Source of the DNA: Achromobacter agilis
GTDB lineage: Bacteria; Pseudomonadota; Gammaproteobacteria; Burkholderiales; Burkholderiaceae_B
Length of the DNA stretch: 64,000 bases
Assembly: GCF_900496965.1 (NCBI RefSeq)
Contig: NZ_UFQB01000011.1
Location: forward strand, 117,046 to 181,045
Direction of reading: 5' to 3'
A program made the translations under genes and the position numbers. Below are positions 8,826 through 18,709 of the stretch, piece by piece (within the stretch, counting starts at the first letter, position 1; every line of letters begins with the position of its first letter). The notes under the pieces are model-generated. The model saw nothing but the letters and a program-made list of their open reading frames with translations, was not told where the DNA came from and did not search any database.

Positions 8826-10016
8826 CTAGACCAGGCCGCGGATTTCCACCGAGGGGTCGACGTCGGCCTCGTAGTCCACGCCGTCGATGTCGAAACCGAA
8901 CAGGCGCAGGAACTCCTGCTTGTAGCCGGCGAAGTCGGTCAGCTGGTAGACGTTTTCGCTCGAGACCTGGCCCCACAGCGCCTGTACGCGGGCCTGCACC
9001 TCGGGGTCGAGCTCCTTGCGGTCCGCGCGCAGGCGGCCTTCCTCGTCCAGGATCGGCGCCGGGCCGCAAAGGCTGTCGCGGTACAGGCCGTAAACCTGTT
9101 CGATACAGCCTTCGTGCGTGCCTTGCTCTTTCATGACCTTGAAAAGCAGCGACAGGTACAGCGGCATCATCGGGATCGCCGAACTGGCTTGCGTCACCAC
9201 GGCCTTCAGCACGGACACGCGGGCGTCGCCGCCGCGGGCGGCGAGCTTGGCGCGGATGTCCAGCACCTTCTGGTCCAGGTCCTTCTTGGCCGCGCCGATC
9301 GAGCCGTTCCAGTAGATGTCGTGGGTGATCTTCTCGCCCAGGTAGGTGAACGCCGTGGTGGTGGCGCCTTCGGCCAGCACGCCGGCCTCCAGCAGCGCGT
9401 CGATCCACATTTGCCAATCCTCGCCGCCCATGACCGCGACGGTGGCGTCGATCTCGGCCTGCGTGGCGGGTTCCAGCACGGATTCCTTGACGACTTCGCG
9501 GTCGGTATCCAGGCCGCGCAGGCTGACCGCGCCGCCGATCGGCTTGAGCGTGGAGTTGAAGATTTCCCCGGTCTTCGGATGCGTGCGGCGCGGCGCGGCC
9601 AGGCTGTAGACCACCTGGTCGACCTGGCCCAGGTCGCGTTTGATGGCCTCGATGGTTTTCTGCTTGATCTCGTCCGAGAAGGCGTCGCCATTAATGCTCG
9701 TGGCGTACAGACCTTCAGCCTGCGCCTGCTCGTGGAAGGCGGCGGTGTTGTACCAGCCCGCCGTGCCCGGCTTGCCGCCCTCGGGGGCGCGTTCGAAGAA
9801 CACGCCCAGGGTCTGCGCGCCACAGGCGAACGCGGCGCTGATGCGCGCCGCAAGGCCGTAGCCGGTGGAAGCGCCGAGCACCAGGACGCGCTTGGGCCCG
9901 CCGGCTATCGGCCCTTGCGCCTTGACGTAGTCGATCTGATTCTTGACGTTGGCGGCGCAGCCGACGGGGTGGGTGGTGACGCAGATGAAGCCGCGCACAC
10001 GGGGCTTGATGATCAT
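8826..10016 (-). CDS. fabV: Trans-2-enoyl-ACP/CoA reductase FabV
   Basis: 396-aa NAD(P)H-dependent enoyl reductase of the FabV type, performing the last reduction in each cycle of fatty-acid elongation. FabV enzymes are naturally triclosan-tolerant. The protein starts [17 protein letters not shown], has the nucleotide-binding loop [11 protein letters not shown] (residues 48-58), and carries the diagnostic Y-x8-K active site as Tyr235/Lys244 in [10 protein letters not shown]. The frame continues 15 codons upstream, but the family start is the ATG at 10016. It lies 100 bp downstream of the DMT transporter gene, with a hairpin between. Confidence 0.95.
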   Translation of the reverse strand: MIIKPRVRGFICVTTHPVGCAANVKNQIDYVKAQGPIAGGPKRVLVLGASTGYGLAARISAAFACGAQTLGVFFERAPEGGKPGTAGWYNTAAFHEQAQAEGLYATSINGDAFSDEIKQKTIEAIKRDLGQVDQVVYSLAAPRRTHPKTGEIFNSTLKPIGGAVSLRGLDTDREVVKESVLEPATQAEIDATVAVMGGEDWQMWIDALLEAGVLAEGATTTAFTYLGEKITHDIYWNGSIGAAKKDLDQKVLDIRAKLAARGGDARVSVLKAVVTQASSAIPMMPLYLSLLFKVMKEQGTHEGCIEQVYGLYRDSLCGPAPILDEEGRLRADRKELDPEVQARVQALWGQVSSENVYQLTDFAGYKQEFLRLFGFDIDGVDYEADVDPSVEIRGLV

Positions 10017-10088
10017 GAGGGCCTCGATTCGGGGGATGCCGGGGAGGGGCGCTTGCCGCAAAGCGCGGGAGCGACCCGCATTGTACGG

Positions 10089-10108
10089 GAGGCGCCCGGG
10101 GGCGCCTC
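10089..10108 (-). terminator. Hairpin downstream of the DMT transporter gene
   Basis: Perfect 9-bp arms GAGGCGCCC/GGGCGCCTC with a 2-nt loop, 9 bp beyond the transporter stop and before fabV. It may end or attenuate the transporter transcript. No clear T-tract follows on the minus strand. Confidence 0.4.
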
Positions 10109-10116
10109 TGGTCCGG

Positions 10117-11076
10117 TCAACGGGCGCCCGCGTCCGCCAGGGGCGCCGCCGGGGCGCGGCTGCGGCGCCATTCCACCGCGCCGATGCAGATGCCGCTGGC
10201 GCAGATGATGGCGATGCCGAGCCAGGTCAGCGCGTCGGGGAAATGGCCCCAGACCAGCCAGCCGACCGAGGTGGCGCTGATGATCTGCAAGTAGATGAAG
10301 GGAGCCAGCGTGGAGGCGGGGGCCCGGCGATAGGCCGCAATCTGGAACAGATGGCCCAGGCCGCCCGTGATGCCGGTGGAAATCAGCAGCGCCCAGTCCA
10401 GCGGCGACAGCGCCTGCAGCACGGGCAGGGCGGGCGGCAGGATGAAGGGCAGGGTAAGCGTCAGTAAGGCGGTGCCCACCGCGCCGCTCCAGATCAGCGA
10501 GGTGAATGGATCGTCGCCGGCGACGCGGCGCGTGGCGATGAACTGCACGGCGAAGCAACAGGCGGTGATCAGGCCGAAGATCGTGCCGACGGGATGCAGG
10601 CCGCCGCCCGGCCGGATCACGATGACGACCCCGATGAAGGCGACCCCGGCGGCGATGAAGCGAGACAGGCGCGCGGGTTCCTTCAGGATCCAGGGCGCGG
10701 CGGACAGCACCAGGAGCGGCGCCAGGAAATTGATGGCGGTGGCTTCGGCCTGCGGAATGTAGCTCAGGGTCGTGAAGAACATCAGCGTGGCCAGGAACAT
10801 CGAGCCGCCGCGGATGATCTGTTCGCGCGGCTTGTTGCTGCGCAATATGCGCAGCCCGCGCATGGGAAGCACCAAGGCCAGCACCAGCAGCAGATGCACC
10901 GCGTAACGGAACCACGACAGCACCAGGAGCGGTACGCCCGCACTCATGACCCATTTGCCGCTGGCATCCAGACAGGACAGGGTCCACATCGAGAGCACCA
11001 GCAGCAGCACCCCGAGCATCGGGCCGCGTGCGGCGGGCGCGCCAAAGCGCGGACGACCGTTATCGGCCGGGGTCAT
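10117..11076 (-). CDS. DMT-superfamily (EamA) transporter
   Basis: 319-aa inner-membrane protein with about ten hydrophobic helices in two EamA-type repeats (about residues 20-155 and 165-300), the layout of drug/metabolite exporters of the RhaT/S-adenosylmethionine-uptake type. The substrate is unknown. I start it at the ATG at 11076, which has AAGGAG at good spacing; the open frame runs 22 codons further but without a ribosome site. It is divergent from a LysR gene 86 bp away. Confidence 0.85.
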   Translation of the reverse strand: MTPADNGRPRFGAPAARGPMLGVLLLVLSMWTLSCLDASGKWVMSAGVPLLVLSWFRYAVHLLLVLALVLPMRGLRILRSNKPREQIIRGGSMFLATLMFFTTLSYIPQAEATAINFLAPLLVLSAAPWILKEPARLSRFIAAGVAFIGVVIVIRPGGGLHPVGTIFGLITACCFAVQFIATRRVAGDDPFTSLIWSGAVGTALLTLTLPFILPPALPVLQALSPLDWALLISTGITGGLGHLFQIAAYRRAPASTLAPFIYLQIISATSVGWLVWGHFPDALTWLGIAIICASGICIGAVEWRRSRAPAAPLADAGAR

Positions 11077-11162
11077 CGGAAAACTCCTTATTTTGGGGCC
11101 CTGTTCCTGGGTACCGGCGGGCGGCTGACATGATACGCTCATCGCGCCGGGGGAACAGGGCC

Positions 11163-12065
11163 ATGATCGAATTACGCAACATCGAAACTTTTTTCTGGGT
11201 CGCCACGCTGGGCAGCTTCCGCGCCGCGTCGGAAAAGCTCAACACCACGCAGCCCGCGGTATCGCAGCGCATCGCCTCGCTCGAGGCCGATCTGGGCGTG
11301 CGCCTCTTCGAGCGCGACGCGCGCGGGGTCAAGCTGACCGGCAAAGGGCACGAACTGCTGTCGCACGCCGAGCGCATGCTGCAGGTGCGGCGCGACATGT
11401 TCGAGGCCGCGCGCGAACAGAACGTCATGACAGGCACTGTGCGCATCGGCGTGGCCGAGACCATCGTGCAGACCTGGCTGCCCACGCTGATCGAACTGAT
11501 CCACACGACGTATCCGGCGCTGGTGCTGGAGATCGAAGTGGACACCACCCACGTGCTGCGCTCGCACCTGATGTCGCGCCAGATCGATCTGGCCTTCCTG
11601 ATGGGTCCGGTGCTGGAGGCCCGGGTCGAGAACCTGCCCCTGTGCACCTATCCGCTTGCCTGGGTAGCCAGCCCGGTGCTGGACCTGGGACCTGAGCCGC
11701 TTACCCTGGAGCGGATCGGCAAGCTGCCCATCATCACGTATCCGTCCAACAGCGCGCCTTACCGCGTCGTGCGCGACATGCTGACCCGGGCCGGGGTGAG
11801 CGCGCCGCGTATGTACGGCAGCGCGTCGATGTCGATGGTGGTGCGCATGACCCAGGACGGGATTGGCACCAGCGTCATCGCGCCCGTGTTCCTGGGCAAG
11901 GAGCTGGCGCGGGGCGAACTGCGCATCCTGAGGGTAGAGGCGGACCCGTTGCCGGAGCTGAGTTTCACGGCGACCTGGGTGCAGGGGCCCGACAGCCACG
12001 CCGTGCGCCTGATTGCGCAAATGGCGCAGAAGGTGGCCGCCCAGGCTGGGGACGGCACGCCCTGA
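11163..12065 (+). CDS. LysR-family regulator, paralogue A of the TRAP/amidase locus
   Basis: 300-aa LysR regulator: winged helix in residues 1-65 (FRAASEKLNTTQPAVSQRI) and effector domain from about 90. It is a close paralogue of the regulator at 17776-18681: 50 of the first 60 residues are identical by direct count, and the similarity continues to the C-terminus. It sits in the same orientation just upstream of the TRAP operon and is probably its regulator, acting at the operator at 12263-12283. The ATG at 11163 is used because the family consensus begins [13 protein letters not shown]. Confidence 0.9.
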   Translation: MIELRNIETFFWVATLGSFRAASEKLNTTQPAVSQRIASLEADLGVRLFERDARGVKLTGKGHELLSHAERMLQVRRDMFEAAREQNVMTGTVRIGVAETIVQTWLPTLIELIHTTYPALVLEIEVDTTHVLRSHLMSRQIDLAFLMGPVLEARVENLPLCTYPLAWVASPVLDLGPEPLTLERIGKLPIITYPSNSAPYRVVRDMLTRAGVSAPRMYGSASMSMVVRMTQDGIGTSVIAPVFLGKELARGELRILRVEADPLPELSFTATWVQGPDSHAVRLIAQMAQKVAAQAGDGTP

Positions 12066-12426
12066 GGTGGCCGAACGCGCTTCGCCGGGGGGATATGCTC
12101 CTAGGTGTTTTCCCCAGCAGACAGTGTCCCTTTTTTTATTTCCGGAGATCCGGGAGCCCTGCGGCGGGCCGCACAGTTGCCCGCAAAGCCGCGCCGCCGC
12201 GTCGTTTGGCGAAAACGACACGCGCCGGGCCGGCGAGACCCAAGAAATATTTATACCCCCGTATCGCAACATACGATTGGACGCCCCAGGGCCCGGACGA
12301 TGCAATGGCGGCGCGTCAACAACGATCGCCGCCGGGCTCCTGACTTCCCGATAAGCCATCCGCGCGCGACGAGGATAACGGGATCCCGCGCGCGGCATAC
12401 CATCCCGCCAGCTAGGAGTTTTGTCC
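12066..12426 (+). other. 361-bp regulatory gap upstream of the TRAP operon
   Basis: No gene is visible here. The stretch holds the operator and promoter described separately (12263-12306), an AT-rich patch just upstream (AAATATTTATA at 12245-12255), and a leader of about 110 nt to the dctP-like gene, whose ribosome site AGGAG lies at 12414-12418. Confidence 0.7.
12263..12306 (+). promoter_or_regulatory. Probable LysR operator and promoter of the TRAP-DUF2848-amidase operon
   Basis: The operator-like dyad ATCGC-N5-ACGAT (12263-12277) abuts and partly overlaps a -35 element TTGGAC (12277-12282). After an 18-bp spacer comes the -10 element TGCAAT (12301-12306). The same operator, -35, spacer length and -10 occur at 18710-18753 before the DUF1445 gene, while the spacer sequences differ. 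That conservation argues for function. An operator touching the -35 box fits LysR activation. Confidence 0.65.
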
Positions 12427-13473
12427 ATGAAGAAGTCTCTAGTTTTCGCCGCCGTCGCCGCCAGCCTGCTGGCCGGCGCCGCCCAGGCGCAGGACCTGCC
12501 CAAGACCCAGTTGAAGGTCGTGGGAGGCTTGAGCAACCTGACCGCCTATAACGACTACGAAAAGCCGTTCTGGACCAAGACGATCCCCGAGCTCTCCAAG
12601 GGCCAGGTCACGGCCACGATCAAGGGCTTCAATGAAATGGGCCTGAAGGGTCCCGAACTGCTGCGCCTGATGTCGCAGGGCGTGGTCGAGTTCGGCACCG
12701 CCACGCTGGCTTATTTCGCCAGCGACAACCCCATCAACGAAGCGATCGACCTGGCTGGCCTGGCGCCCGATGCCAAGACGGCGCGCGCCGTGACCGACGC
12801 CTTCGAGCCGGTCTACGCCAAGCTGTACGGCGAAGGCAGCAACGTCAAGCTGCTGGGTATCTCCACCTATCCCGCCCAGGTGCTGTTCTGCAACGCCGAG
12901 ATCAAGGGCCTGGCCGACATCAAGGGCAAGAAGGTGCGTACCAGCAGCCGCACCACCGCCGAGTTCGTCGAGGCGCTGGGCGGTTCCAGCGTGACCATGG
13001 CGTTCGGCGAAGTCGTGCCGGCCCTGCAGAACAAGGTGGTCGATTGCGCCATCACGGGTTCGCTGTCGGGCTACTCGGCCAAGTGGTACGAGGTTTCCAC
13101 GCACCTGGTCGCGCTGCCGATCAACTGGAACCAGCAGATCCACGCCGTGAACCAGAAGGCCTGGGACAAGCTGGATCCCAGCGTGCGCGCGTTCCTGCAG
13201 ACCAACGTGAAGACGCTGGTCGACAACATCTGGGACGCCGCCGCGCGCCAGACCCAGGAAGGCTATGACTGCAACACGGGCGCCGCCGCGTGCCCGTACC
13301 CCGTCAAGGGCAAGATGGTCCTGGTCCAGCCCTCGGACGCCGACCGCGAACTGCTCAAGAAGGTCACGCAGGAAGCCGTGCTGCCGAAGTGGGCCGCCCG
13401 TTGCTCCGCCCAGTGCGTGAGCGACTTCAACGCCACGATCGGCAAGACGCTGGGTGTGACGGCCAAGAAGTAG
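12427..13473 (+). CDS. TRAP transporter substrate-binding protein (DctP family)
   Basis: 348-aa periplasmic binding protein with a signal peptide (MKKSLVFAAVAASLLAGAAQAQ). It has the DctP-family pattern around ILGISTYPAQVLF-like and GKKVRTSS, where the conserved Arg contacts the substrate carboxylate. It captures an organic acid or amide for the DctQM membrane pair encoded next. The C-terminal third has unusual Cys pairs (DCNTGAAAC, RCSAQC) that could form disulfides. ATG 12427 is preferred over an in-frame TTG six bases upstream because AGGAG is 8 nt away. Confidence 0.9.
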   Translation: MKKSLVFAAVAASLLAGAAQAQDLPKTQLKVVGGLSNLTAYNDYEKPFWTKTIPELSKGQVTATIKGFNEMGLKGPELLRLMSQGVVEFGTATLAYFASDNPINEAIDLAGLAPDAKTARAVTDAFEPVYAKLYGEGSNVKLLGISTYPAQVLFCNAEIKGLADIKGKKVRTSSRTTAEFVEALGGSSVTMAFGEVVPALQNKVVDCAITGSLSGYSAKWYEVSTHLVALPINWNQQIHAVNQKAWDKLDPSVRAFLQTNVKTLVDNIWDAAARQTQEGYDCNTGAAACPYPVKGKMVLVQPSDADRELLKKVTQEAVLPKWAARCSAQCVSDFNATIGKTLGVTAKK

Positions 13474-13544
13474 TTCGCCCCCGAAGCGCTTCGCGCTTCC
13501 CCCAGGGGGCATGCCTGCGGACCGGCGGAGCCGGATCCGCGGCA

Positions 13545-13586
13545 TCCCGCTGGGATGCGCTGACTACTCCCGCTGGGATGCGCTGA
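13545..13586 (+). repeat. Two tandem 19-bp direct repeats between TRAP genes
   Basis: TCCCGCTGGGATGCGCTGA occurs at 13545-13563 and again at 13568-13586. Each copy contains a small dyad, TCCC-gct-GGGA. They lie in the 159-bp gap after the binding-protein gene, next to a CCCCCGAAGCGC...CCCAGGGGG hairpin-like stretch. This may stabilise or attenuate the transcript so that the binding protein is made in excess over the membrane subunits. Confidence 0.6.
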
Positions 13587-13632
13587 TTACATAGGCGGGG
13601 AGGCGATGAGCCTGCCCTGCAAAGGTTTTTTC

Positions 13633-14253
13633 ATGACTCAATCCGAACATTTCCGCCTGCTTGGCGGCATCTTGCGGCGCGCCGAGAGCTTTTCCCGCGT
13701 GGCCGTCTGGGCCGGCGGCGCGCTGACGGTGGCCAGCGTCCTGCTGATCTCGTTCGACGTGCTGGCCCGCAAATTCCTGGGGTTCACCACGGGCGGCGCC
13801 GACGAACTGTCGAGCTACGCCTTCGCCATCAGCACTTCCTGGGCGCTGGCCTTCGCCACGCTGCAGCGCGCCAACGTGCGCGTGGACGTGCTCTATCAGC
13901 ACATGCCGGTGCGCGTGGCCGCCGTGCTGGACTGGATCTCCTTGGTGGCCATGGCCATTTTCATGGTGTACCTGACCTATTACGCCTACGAGGTCGTGCA
14001 GGCCTCCTGGATGCAGAAATCGACGGCCAATACGCCGCTGGCGACGCCGCTGTGGATTCCGCAGGGCCTCTGGGTGCTGGGCCTGGCCTGGATGTGCGTC
14101 ACCGTGGCCCTGATGCTGGCACGCGCGTCGGCGGCATTGGTCACGGGCGACCTTGAACTGGTCAAGAACATCTGCGGCGTGCGTTCGGCGCAGGAAGAGG
14201 CCGACGAAGAAGCCGCCGCCGGCGAGCGCATGGTAAGGGGAGACGCCGCATGA
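13633..14253 (+). CDS. TRAP transporter small membrane subunit (DctQ family)
   Basis: 206-aa DctQ-type protein with four predicted membrane helices (about residues 22-45, 55-75, 95-118 and 140-165), the accessory subunit between the binding protein and the large permease. ATG 13633 follows AAAGG at 7 nt. Another in-frame ATG at 13606 has GGGGAGG but only 2 nt away, so it is less likely. The stop overlaps the next gene's ATG by 4 bp, indicating translational coupling. Confidence 0.88.
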   Translation: MTQSEHFRLLGGILRRAESFSRVAVWAGGALTVASVLLISFDVLARKFLGFTTGGADELSSYAFAISTSWALAFATLQRANVRVDVLYQHMPVRVAAVLDWISLVAMAIFMVYLTYYAYEVVQASWMQKSTANTPLATPLWIPQGLWVLGLAWMCVTVALMLARASAALVTGDLELVKNICGVRSAQEEADEEAAAGERMVRGDAA

Positions 14254-15533
14254 TTTCCACCGCATTGATCCTGCTCCTGGTACTGATCGGCCTGTCGATC
14301 CCGGTGGGCGCGGCACTGGGCGTGCTGGGGCTGATCCTGGACCCGCTGTTCTCCATGCTGCCCCTGTCGCGGGCGATCGGCGAGATTTCCTGGAGCACCA
14401 ACAACGAATTCCTGCTGGTGGCGATCCCGCTGTTCATCATGCTGGGAGAAGTGCTGCTGCGCGCCGGCTTCGCCGAGCGCATGTACAGCGCGATGAGCTT
14501 GTGGCTGTCGTGGCTGCCGGGCGGGTTGATGCACGCCAATATCGGCGCCTCGACGCTGTTTTCGGCGACGTCCGGCTCCAGCGTGGCGACCGCCGCGACC
14601 GTGGGCACCGTCGCCATTCCGCAGATCCGCAAGTACGGCTACAACGAGCCGCTCTTCCTGGGCAGCCTGGCGGCCGGAGGCACCCTCGGCATCCTGATCC
14701 CGCCGTCCATCAACCTGGTCATCTACGGCGTACTGACGAACTCGTCCGTGCCCAAGCTGTACCTGGCCGGCATCATCCCGGGTTTCGCGATGGCGGCGCT
14801 GTTCATGCTGACCGTCGTGATCGCCTGCGTGGCCAAGCCGTCCTGGGGCGGCAAGAAGATCCAGGCGTCGTGGGGCCAGCGGCTGACCAGCCTGGTGCAC
14901 CTGGCGCCGCCCATGGGCATCTTCTTCCTGGTGGTGGGCTCCATCTACGCCGGCCTGGCGACGCCGACCGAGGCGGCCGCGCTGGGCGTGCTGGGCGCGC
15001 TGGTCCTGGCCGCGTGGTTCCGCCGCCTGACGTGGACGATGCTGCGCGAGGTCATGGAAGGCACCATGCGGTCCACGGCGATGATCATGCTGATCGTCAT
15101 CGCGGCCAGCTTCCTGAACTTCGTGATGTCCGCCACCGGGCTGACCGACGCGCTGACGCAATCGATCTCGGGGCTGGGCCTGTCGCCCGGATGGATGCTG
15201 CTGATCCTGGTGGTGTTCTACCTGGTGCTCGGCTGCTTCATGGAAACGCTGTCGATGATGATCACGACGATCCCCATCGTGGCGCCCATCATGATCGGAC
15301 TGGGTTTCGATCCCATCTGGCTGGGCATCGTGATCATCATCCTGGTCGAAGCCGCGCTGATCACGCCGCCCGTCGGGCTGAACCTGTTCGTCGTGCAGAG
15401 CCTGCGCAAGAGCGGGTCCATGAACGCCGTGATCGTGGGCAGCCTGCCGTTCGTCGCGGCCATGTTCGTGATGCTGGCGCTGCTGGCGTTCTGGCCGGAC
15501 CTGGCGCTGTGGCTGCCGCGCGTGTTCGGCTGA
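14250..15533 (+). CDS. TRAP transporter large permease (DctM family)
   Basis: 427-aa DctM-type permease with 12 or so hydrophobic segments. It carries family landmarks such as the SSATAATVGTVAIPQ-like loop and GTLGILIPPSINLVIYG, which line the Na+-coupled transport path. It completes a three-gene TRAP system (binding protein, DctQ, DctM). Its start overlaps the DctQ stop (ATGA). The DUF2848 and amidase genes follow on the same strand and probably act on the imported compound. Confidence 0.92.
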   Translation: MISTALILLLVLIGLSIPVGAALGVLGLILDPLFSMLPLSRAIGEISWSTNNEFLLVAIPLFIMLGEVLLRAGFAERMYSAMSLWLSWLPGGLMHANIGASTLFSATSGSSVATAATVGTVAIPQIRKYGYNEPLFLGSLAAGGTLGILIPPSINLVIYGVLTNSSVPKLYLAGIIPGFAMAALFMLTVVIACVAKPSWGGKKIQASWGQRLTSLVHLAPPMGIFFLVVGSIYAGLATPTEAAALGVLGALVLAAWFRRLTWTMLREVMEGTMRSTAMIMLIVIAASFLNFVMSATGLTDALTQSISGLGLSPGWMLLILVVFYLVLGCFMETLSMMITTIPIVAPIMIGLGFDPIWLGIVIIILVEAALITPPVGLNLFVVQSLRKSGSMNAVIVGSLPFVAAMFVMLALLAFWPDLALWLPRVFG

Positions 15534-15608
15534 CGCCCATTCATTCATGCACATCCCGGGCGCGGCGAGCCGCCGCGTCCTTTACCTCCTAGTTTCCGCA
15601 GGACAGAT

Positions 15609-16292
15609 ATGAAAGCCGTATTCCAGATCGAAGACTCCCAGCCCCGTCAGGTCGAAGTCGACTTCAACACCGTGATCGTTGCCGGCTGGGCCGGCCGCGA
15701 CATGGCCGCCATCGAGCACCATATCGAAGAGCTGGCCGCCATCGGGGTGCCGCGTCCCAGCAGCGTGCCGCTGTACTACCGCATCGCCGACAACCAGCTG
15801 ACCCAGGACGAGACCGTGCAGGCGCTGGGCGAGGAGTCCTCGGGCGAAGTCGAGACCTTCGTGTTCTCGGTCGATGGTGAGATGTACGTCAGCATTGCCT
15901 CGGACCATACCGATCGCAAGCTCGAAACCTACAGCGTGGCGATGTCCAAGCAGGTTTGCGTGAAGCCTGTGGCAACGAGCGCCTGGCGGCTGGCCGACGT
16001 GGCGGACTACTGGGACGAACTGGTCATCCGCTCGTACATCGTCGAGAACGGCGTGGAAGTCCTGTACCAGGAAGGCCCGCTTGCCTCCCTGCGCACGCCG
16101 CAGGACCTGATCGCCGGCTACACCGGCGGCACGGCCGTGCTGCCCGAAGGCGCCGGCATGACCTGCGGCACGGTCGGCGCGATCGGCGGAATCCGCCCGT
16201 CTGCCGACTTCACGATGGAGTTGCACGATCCGCGCCGCCAGCGCAGCCTGCGTCACCGCTATCATGTCGAGACGCTTCCCGTGGTGGCCTGA
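15609..16292 (+). CDS. DUF2848-family protein
   Basis: 227-aa cytoplasmic protein that I recognise as DUF2848, from the segments TVIVAGWAGRD, FVFSVDGEMYVSIASDHTDRKLE and KPVATSAWRLADV. The C-terminal half (GTAVLPEGAGMTCGTVGAI...FTMELHDP) resembles the fumarylacetoacetate-hydrolase-like fold, so hydrolysis or decarboxylation of a small acid is possible but unproven. It lies between a TRAP transporter and an amidase in one apparent operon, which suggests a role in breaking down the imported substrate. Function unknown. Confidence 0.75.
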   Translation: MKAVFQIEDSQPRQVEVDFNTVIVAGWAGRDMAAIEHHIEELAAIGVPRPSSVPLYYRIADNQLTQDETVQALGEESSGEVETFVFSVDGEMYVSIASDHTDRKLETYSVAMSKQVCVKPVATSAWRLADVADYWDELVIRSYIVENGVEVLYQEGPLASLRTPQDLIAGYTGGTAVLPEGAGMTCGTVGAIGGIRPSADFTMELHDPRRQRSLRHRYHVETLPVVA

Positions 16293-16378
16293 GCCCGGCC
16301 CCCGGCGCTGATCGCCAGGCGCGTCCAAGCCGGACGCGCCGATTCGCACTTATGCCGCCCGACGGCACTAGGATGACT

Positions 16379-17728
16379 ATGGTTTCGACCCTGAATGATC
16401 TGAATCTGGCCCTGCGTGAGGGCCGCGTGAGCTCCGTGGAACTGACGGAAGCCGCCCTGGCACGCGCCCAGGACGAGGCGGGCGAGGGCGCCCGCGTCTT
16501 CACCCGCCTGTACGCCGAGTCGGCGCTGGCGCAGGCCCGCGCGTCCGACACGCTGCGCGCGGCGGGCATCGTCCGTTCGGCCGTGGATGGCCTGCCCATC
16601 AGCATCAAGGACCTGTTCGACATCGAGGGCGAAACCACGATGGCGGGCTCGGTGGCGCGCGAAGGCGAGCCGGCGGCCGACGCCGACGCGGAAGTCGTGC
16701 AGCGCCTGGTCGCCGCGGGCGCGGTCATCATCGGCCGCACCAACATGACGGAATTCGCCTATTCCGGCCTGGGCATCAACCCCCATTACGGCACGCCCCT
16801 GAATCCCTACGACCGCGCCACCGGGCGCATTCCCGGCGGTTCGTCCTCGGGTGCCGCGGTTTCCGTCGCCGACGGCATGTCGGCCGCGGCCATCGGTTCG
16901 GACACGGGCGGGTCGGTGCGCATTCCGGCCGCGCTTTGCGGGCTGACCGGCTTCAAGCCCAGCGCCTGGCGCGTTTCCATGGCCGGCGTGCTGCCGCTGT
17001 CGGCCAACCTGGATTCCATCGGCCCGATCGCCGCTAGCGTGCGCTGCTGCGCCGAGCTGGACTCCATCCTGTCGGGCGACGGCGGCCCGGCCCCGGAGCC
17101 GATGCCGTTGCGCGGCCTGCGCCTGGCCATCCCGGCCACGCTGGCGCTGGACGCGATGGACAAGCATGTGGCCGAGAGCTTCGCGGCCGCGGTCGCCCGG
17201 CTGAAGGACGCGGGCGCGCTGGTCGACGAGATCTCCATCCCTGAATTCGCCGAGCTGTCGGCCATCAACGCCAAGGGCGGCTTCACCGCCGCCGAGGCCT
17301 GGGCCTGGCACCGCGATCTGATCGCGCGCGCCGGCAAGCGTTACGATCCGCGGGTAGTCTCGCGCATCATGCGGGGCAAGGACATGAGCGCGGCCGATTA
17401 CCTGGACCTGCTCGATGCCCGCGAGGCGTGGGTCGCCGCAGTGGACCGCCGCATTGCCGGCTACGACGCGCTGATCATGCCGACCACGCCCATCGTGGCG
17501 CCGGCGGTGGCCGATCTGCAGGCGTCGGACGATGCCTACTACGCCGCCAACGGACTGATCCTGCGCAACCCCACGCTGATCAATTTCCTGGATGGCTGCG
17601 CATTGTCGCTGCCTTGCCAGGCGGCGGGCACGGCACCGGTCGGTTTCATGATCGCCGGCAGCAACGGCGCAGACCGCCGTATCCTGGCGATCGGCCTGTC
17701 GGTCGAGGAACTGCTCGCGGGCCATTGA
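16379..17728 (+). CDS. Amidase (amidase-signature family)
   Basis: 449-aa amidase-signature hydrolase, cleaving an amide to carboxylate and ammonia. The Ser-cisSer-Lys triad is visible: Lys77 in SIKDLFD, Ser155/156 in PGGSSSGAA, nucleophile Ser179 in SDTGGSVRIPA. It ends the TRAP-DUF2848 operon, so an imported amide or lactam product is a likely substrate. ATG 16379 has AGGA 5 nt upstream. ATG 16373 in the same frame, two codons earlier, is nearly as plausible. GatA is less likely because no GatB or GatC gene is adjacent. Confidence 0.88.
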   Translation: MVSTLNDLNLALREGRVSSVELTEAALARAQDEAGEGARVFTRLYAESALAQARASDTLRAAGIVRSAVDGLPISIKDLFDIEGETTMAGSVAREGEPAADADAEVVQRLVAAGAVIIGRTNMTEFAYSGLGINPHYGTPLNPYDRATGRIPGGSSSGAAVSVADGMSAAAIGSDTGGSVRIPAALCGLTGFKPSAWRVSMAGVLPLSANLDSIGPIAASVRCCAELDSILSGDGGPAPEPMPLRGLRLAIPATLALDAMDKHVAESFAAAVARLKDAGALVDEISIPEFAELSAINAKGGFTAAEAWAWHRDLIARAGKRYDPRVVSRIMRGKDMSAADYLDLLDAREAWVAAVDRRIAGYDALIMPTTPIVAPAVADLQASDDAYYAANGLILRNPTLINFLDGCALSLPCQAAGTAPVGFMIAGSNGADRRILAIGLSVEELLAGH

Positions 17729-17775
17729 CGGCCGGCAGGCGCTAAGATGACGGCTCCATAGCCGGACGCGGTGCC

Positions 17776-18681
17776 ATGATCGATCTGCGTAATATCGAGA
17801 CGTTCTTCTGGGTGGCGACGCTGGGCGGCTTCCGCGCGGCGGCTGAAAAACTCAGCGCCACCCAGCCCGCGATTTCCCAGCGCATCGCCTCGCTGGAATC
17901 CGACCTGGGCGTCCGGCTGTTCGATCGCGATACCCGCGGCATCAAGCTGACAGGCAAGGGGCGAGAGCTGCTGTCGCATGCCGAGCGCATGCTGCAGATG
18001 CGGCGCGACATGCAGGAGGCGGCGCGCGCCAAGAGCGTCATGAGCGGCACGCTCAGGCTCGGGGTGTCCGAAACCATCGTCCACACCTGGCTGCCCACCC
18101 TGATGGAGTACCTGCACGACGCCTATCCGGCGTTGATGGTCGAGATCCAGGTGGACACGACCACGATGCTCAAGACGCAGCTGGCGTCGCGCCAGATCGA
18201 CCTGGCGTTCCTGCTTGGGCCCATGGAAGAGCCGCGCATCGAAAACCTCTATCTGTGCAACTACCCGCTGCACTGGGTGGCGAGCCCCAAGCTCAAGGTA
18301 GGGCGCCAGCCCATTGCCCTGAAACGGCTGGCCGAATGGCCCGTCATCACGTATTCCTCCACCACCGACCCGCACCGCGCCGTGCGCCAGCTGCTGCAGC
18401 AGGCCGGCGTCGAAGCCCCGCGGATGTACGGCAGCTCCGCGCTGAGCGTGATCGTGCGGATGGCGCAGGACGGCATCGGCACGGCCGTCATCGCGCCGGT
18501 GATTCTCCAGAAAGAGCTGGCGCGGGGCGAACTGCGCATCCTCGACGTCAAGGCGCCGGCCTTGCCGCCGCTGCATTACACGGCCTGCTGGATGCAGGGG
18601 CCGGACAGCCAGATTCCGCGCGCCGTGGCCGAGGCCGCGCAGCAGATTGCCCGCGAAGAGGCGCTGCGCCATCCGGCATAA
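17776..18681 (+). CDS. LysR-family regulator, paralogue B of the TRAP/amidase locus
   Basis: 301-aa LysR regulator closely related to the one at 11163-12065 (shared [16 protein letters not shown] start, same helix-turn-helix with conservative changes, and the same C-terminal [10 protein letters not shown] segment). It lies just upstream of the DUF1445 gene, mirroring paralogue A upstream of the TRAP operon. Both downstream promoters carry the same operator-like motif, so the two regulators may cross-talk or divide signals. The amidase stop is 47 bp upstream. Confidence 0.9.
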   Translation: MIDLRNIETFFWVATLGGFRAAAEKLSATQPAISQRIASLESDLGVRLFDRDTRGIKLTGKGRELLSHAERMLQMRRDMQEAARAKSVMSGTLRLGVSETIVHTWLPTLMEYLHDAYPALMVEIQVDTTTMLKTQLASRQIDLAFLLGPMEEPRIENLYLCNYPLHWVASPKLKVGRQPIALKRLAEWPVITYSSTTDPHRAVRQLLQQAGVEAPRMYGSSALSVIVRMAQDGIGTAVIAPVILQKELARGELRILDVKAPALPPLHYTACWMQGPDSQIPRAVAEAAQQIAREEALRHPA

Positions 18682-18709
18682 CCCTGATAAGGAATTTTGA
18701 TCGGGGTTT

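Noticed and set aside
16379..17728. GatA subunit of tRNA-dependent amidotransferase
   Set aside because: The signature fits both, but there are no gatB or gatC neighbours and the gene sits in a TRAP catabolic operon.
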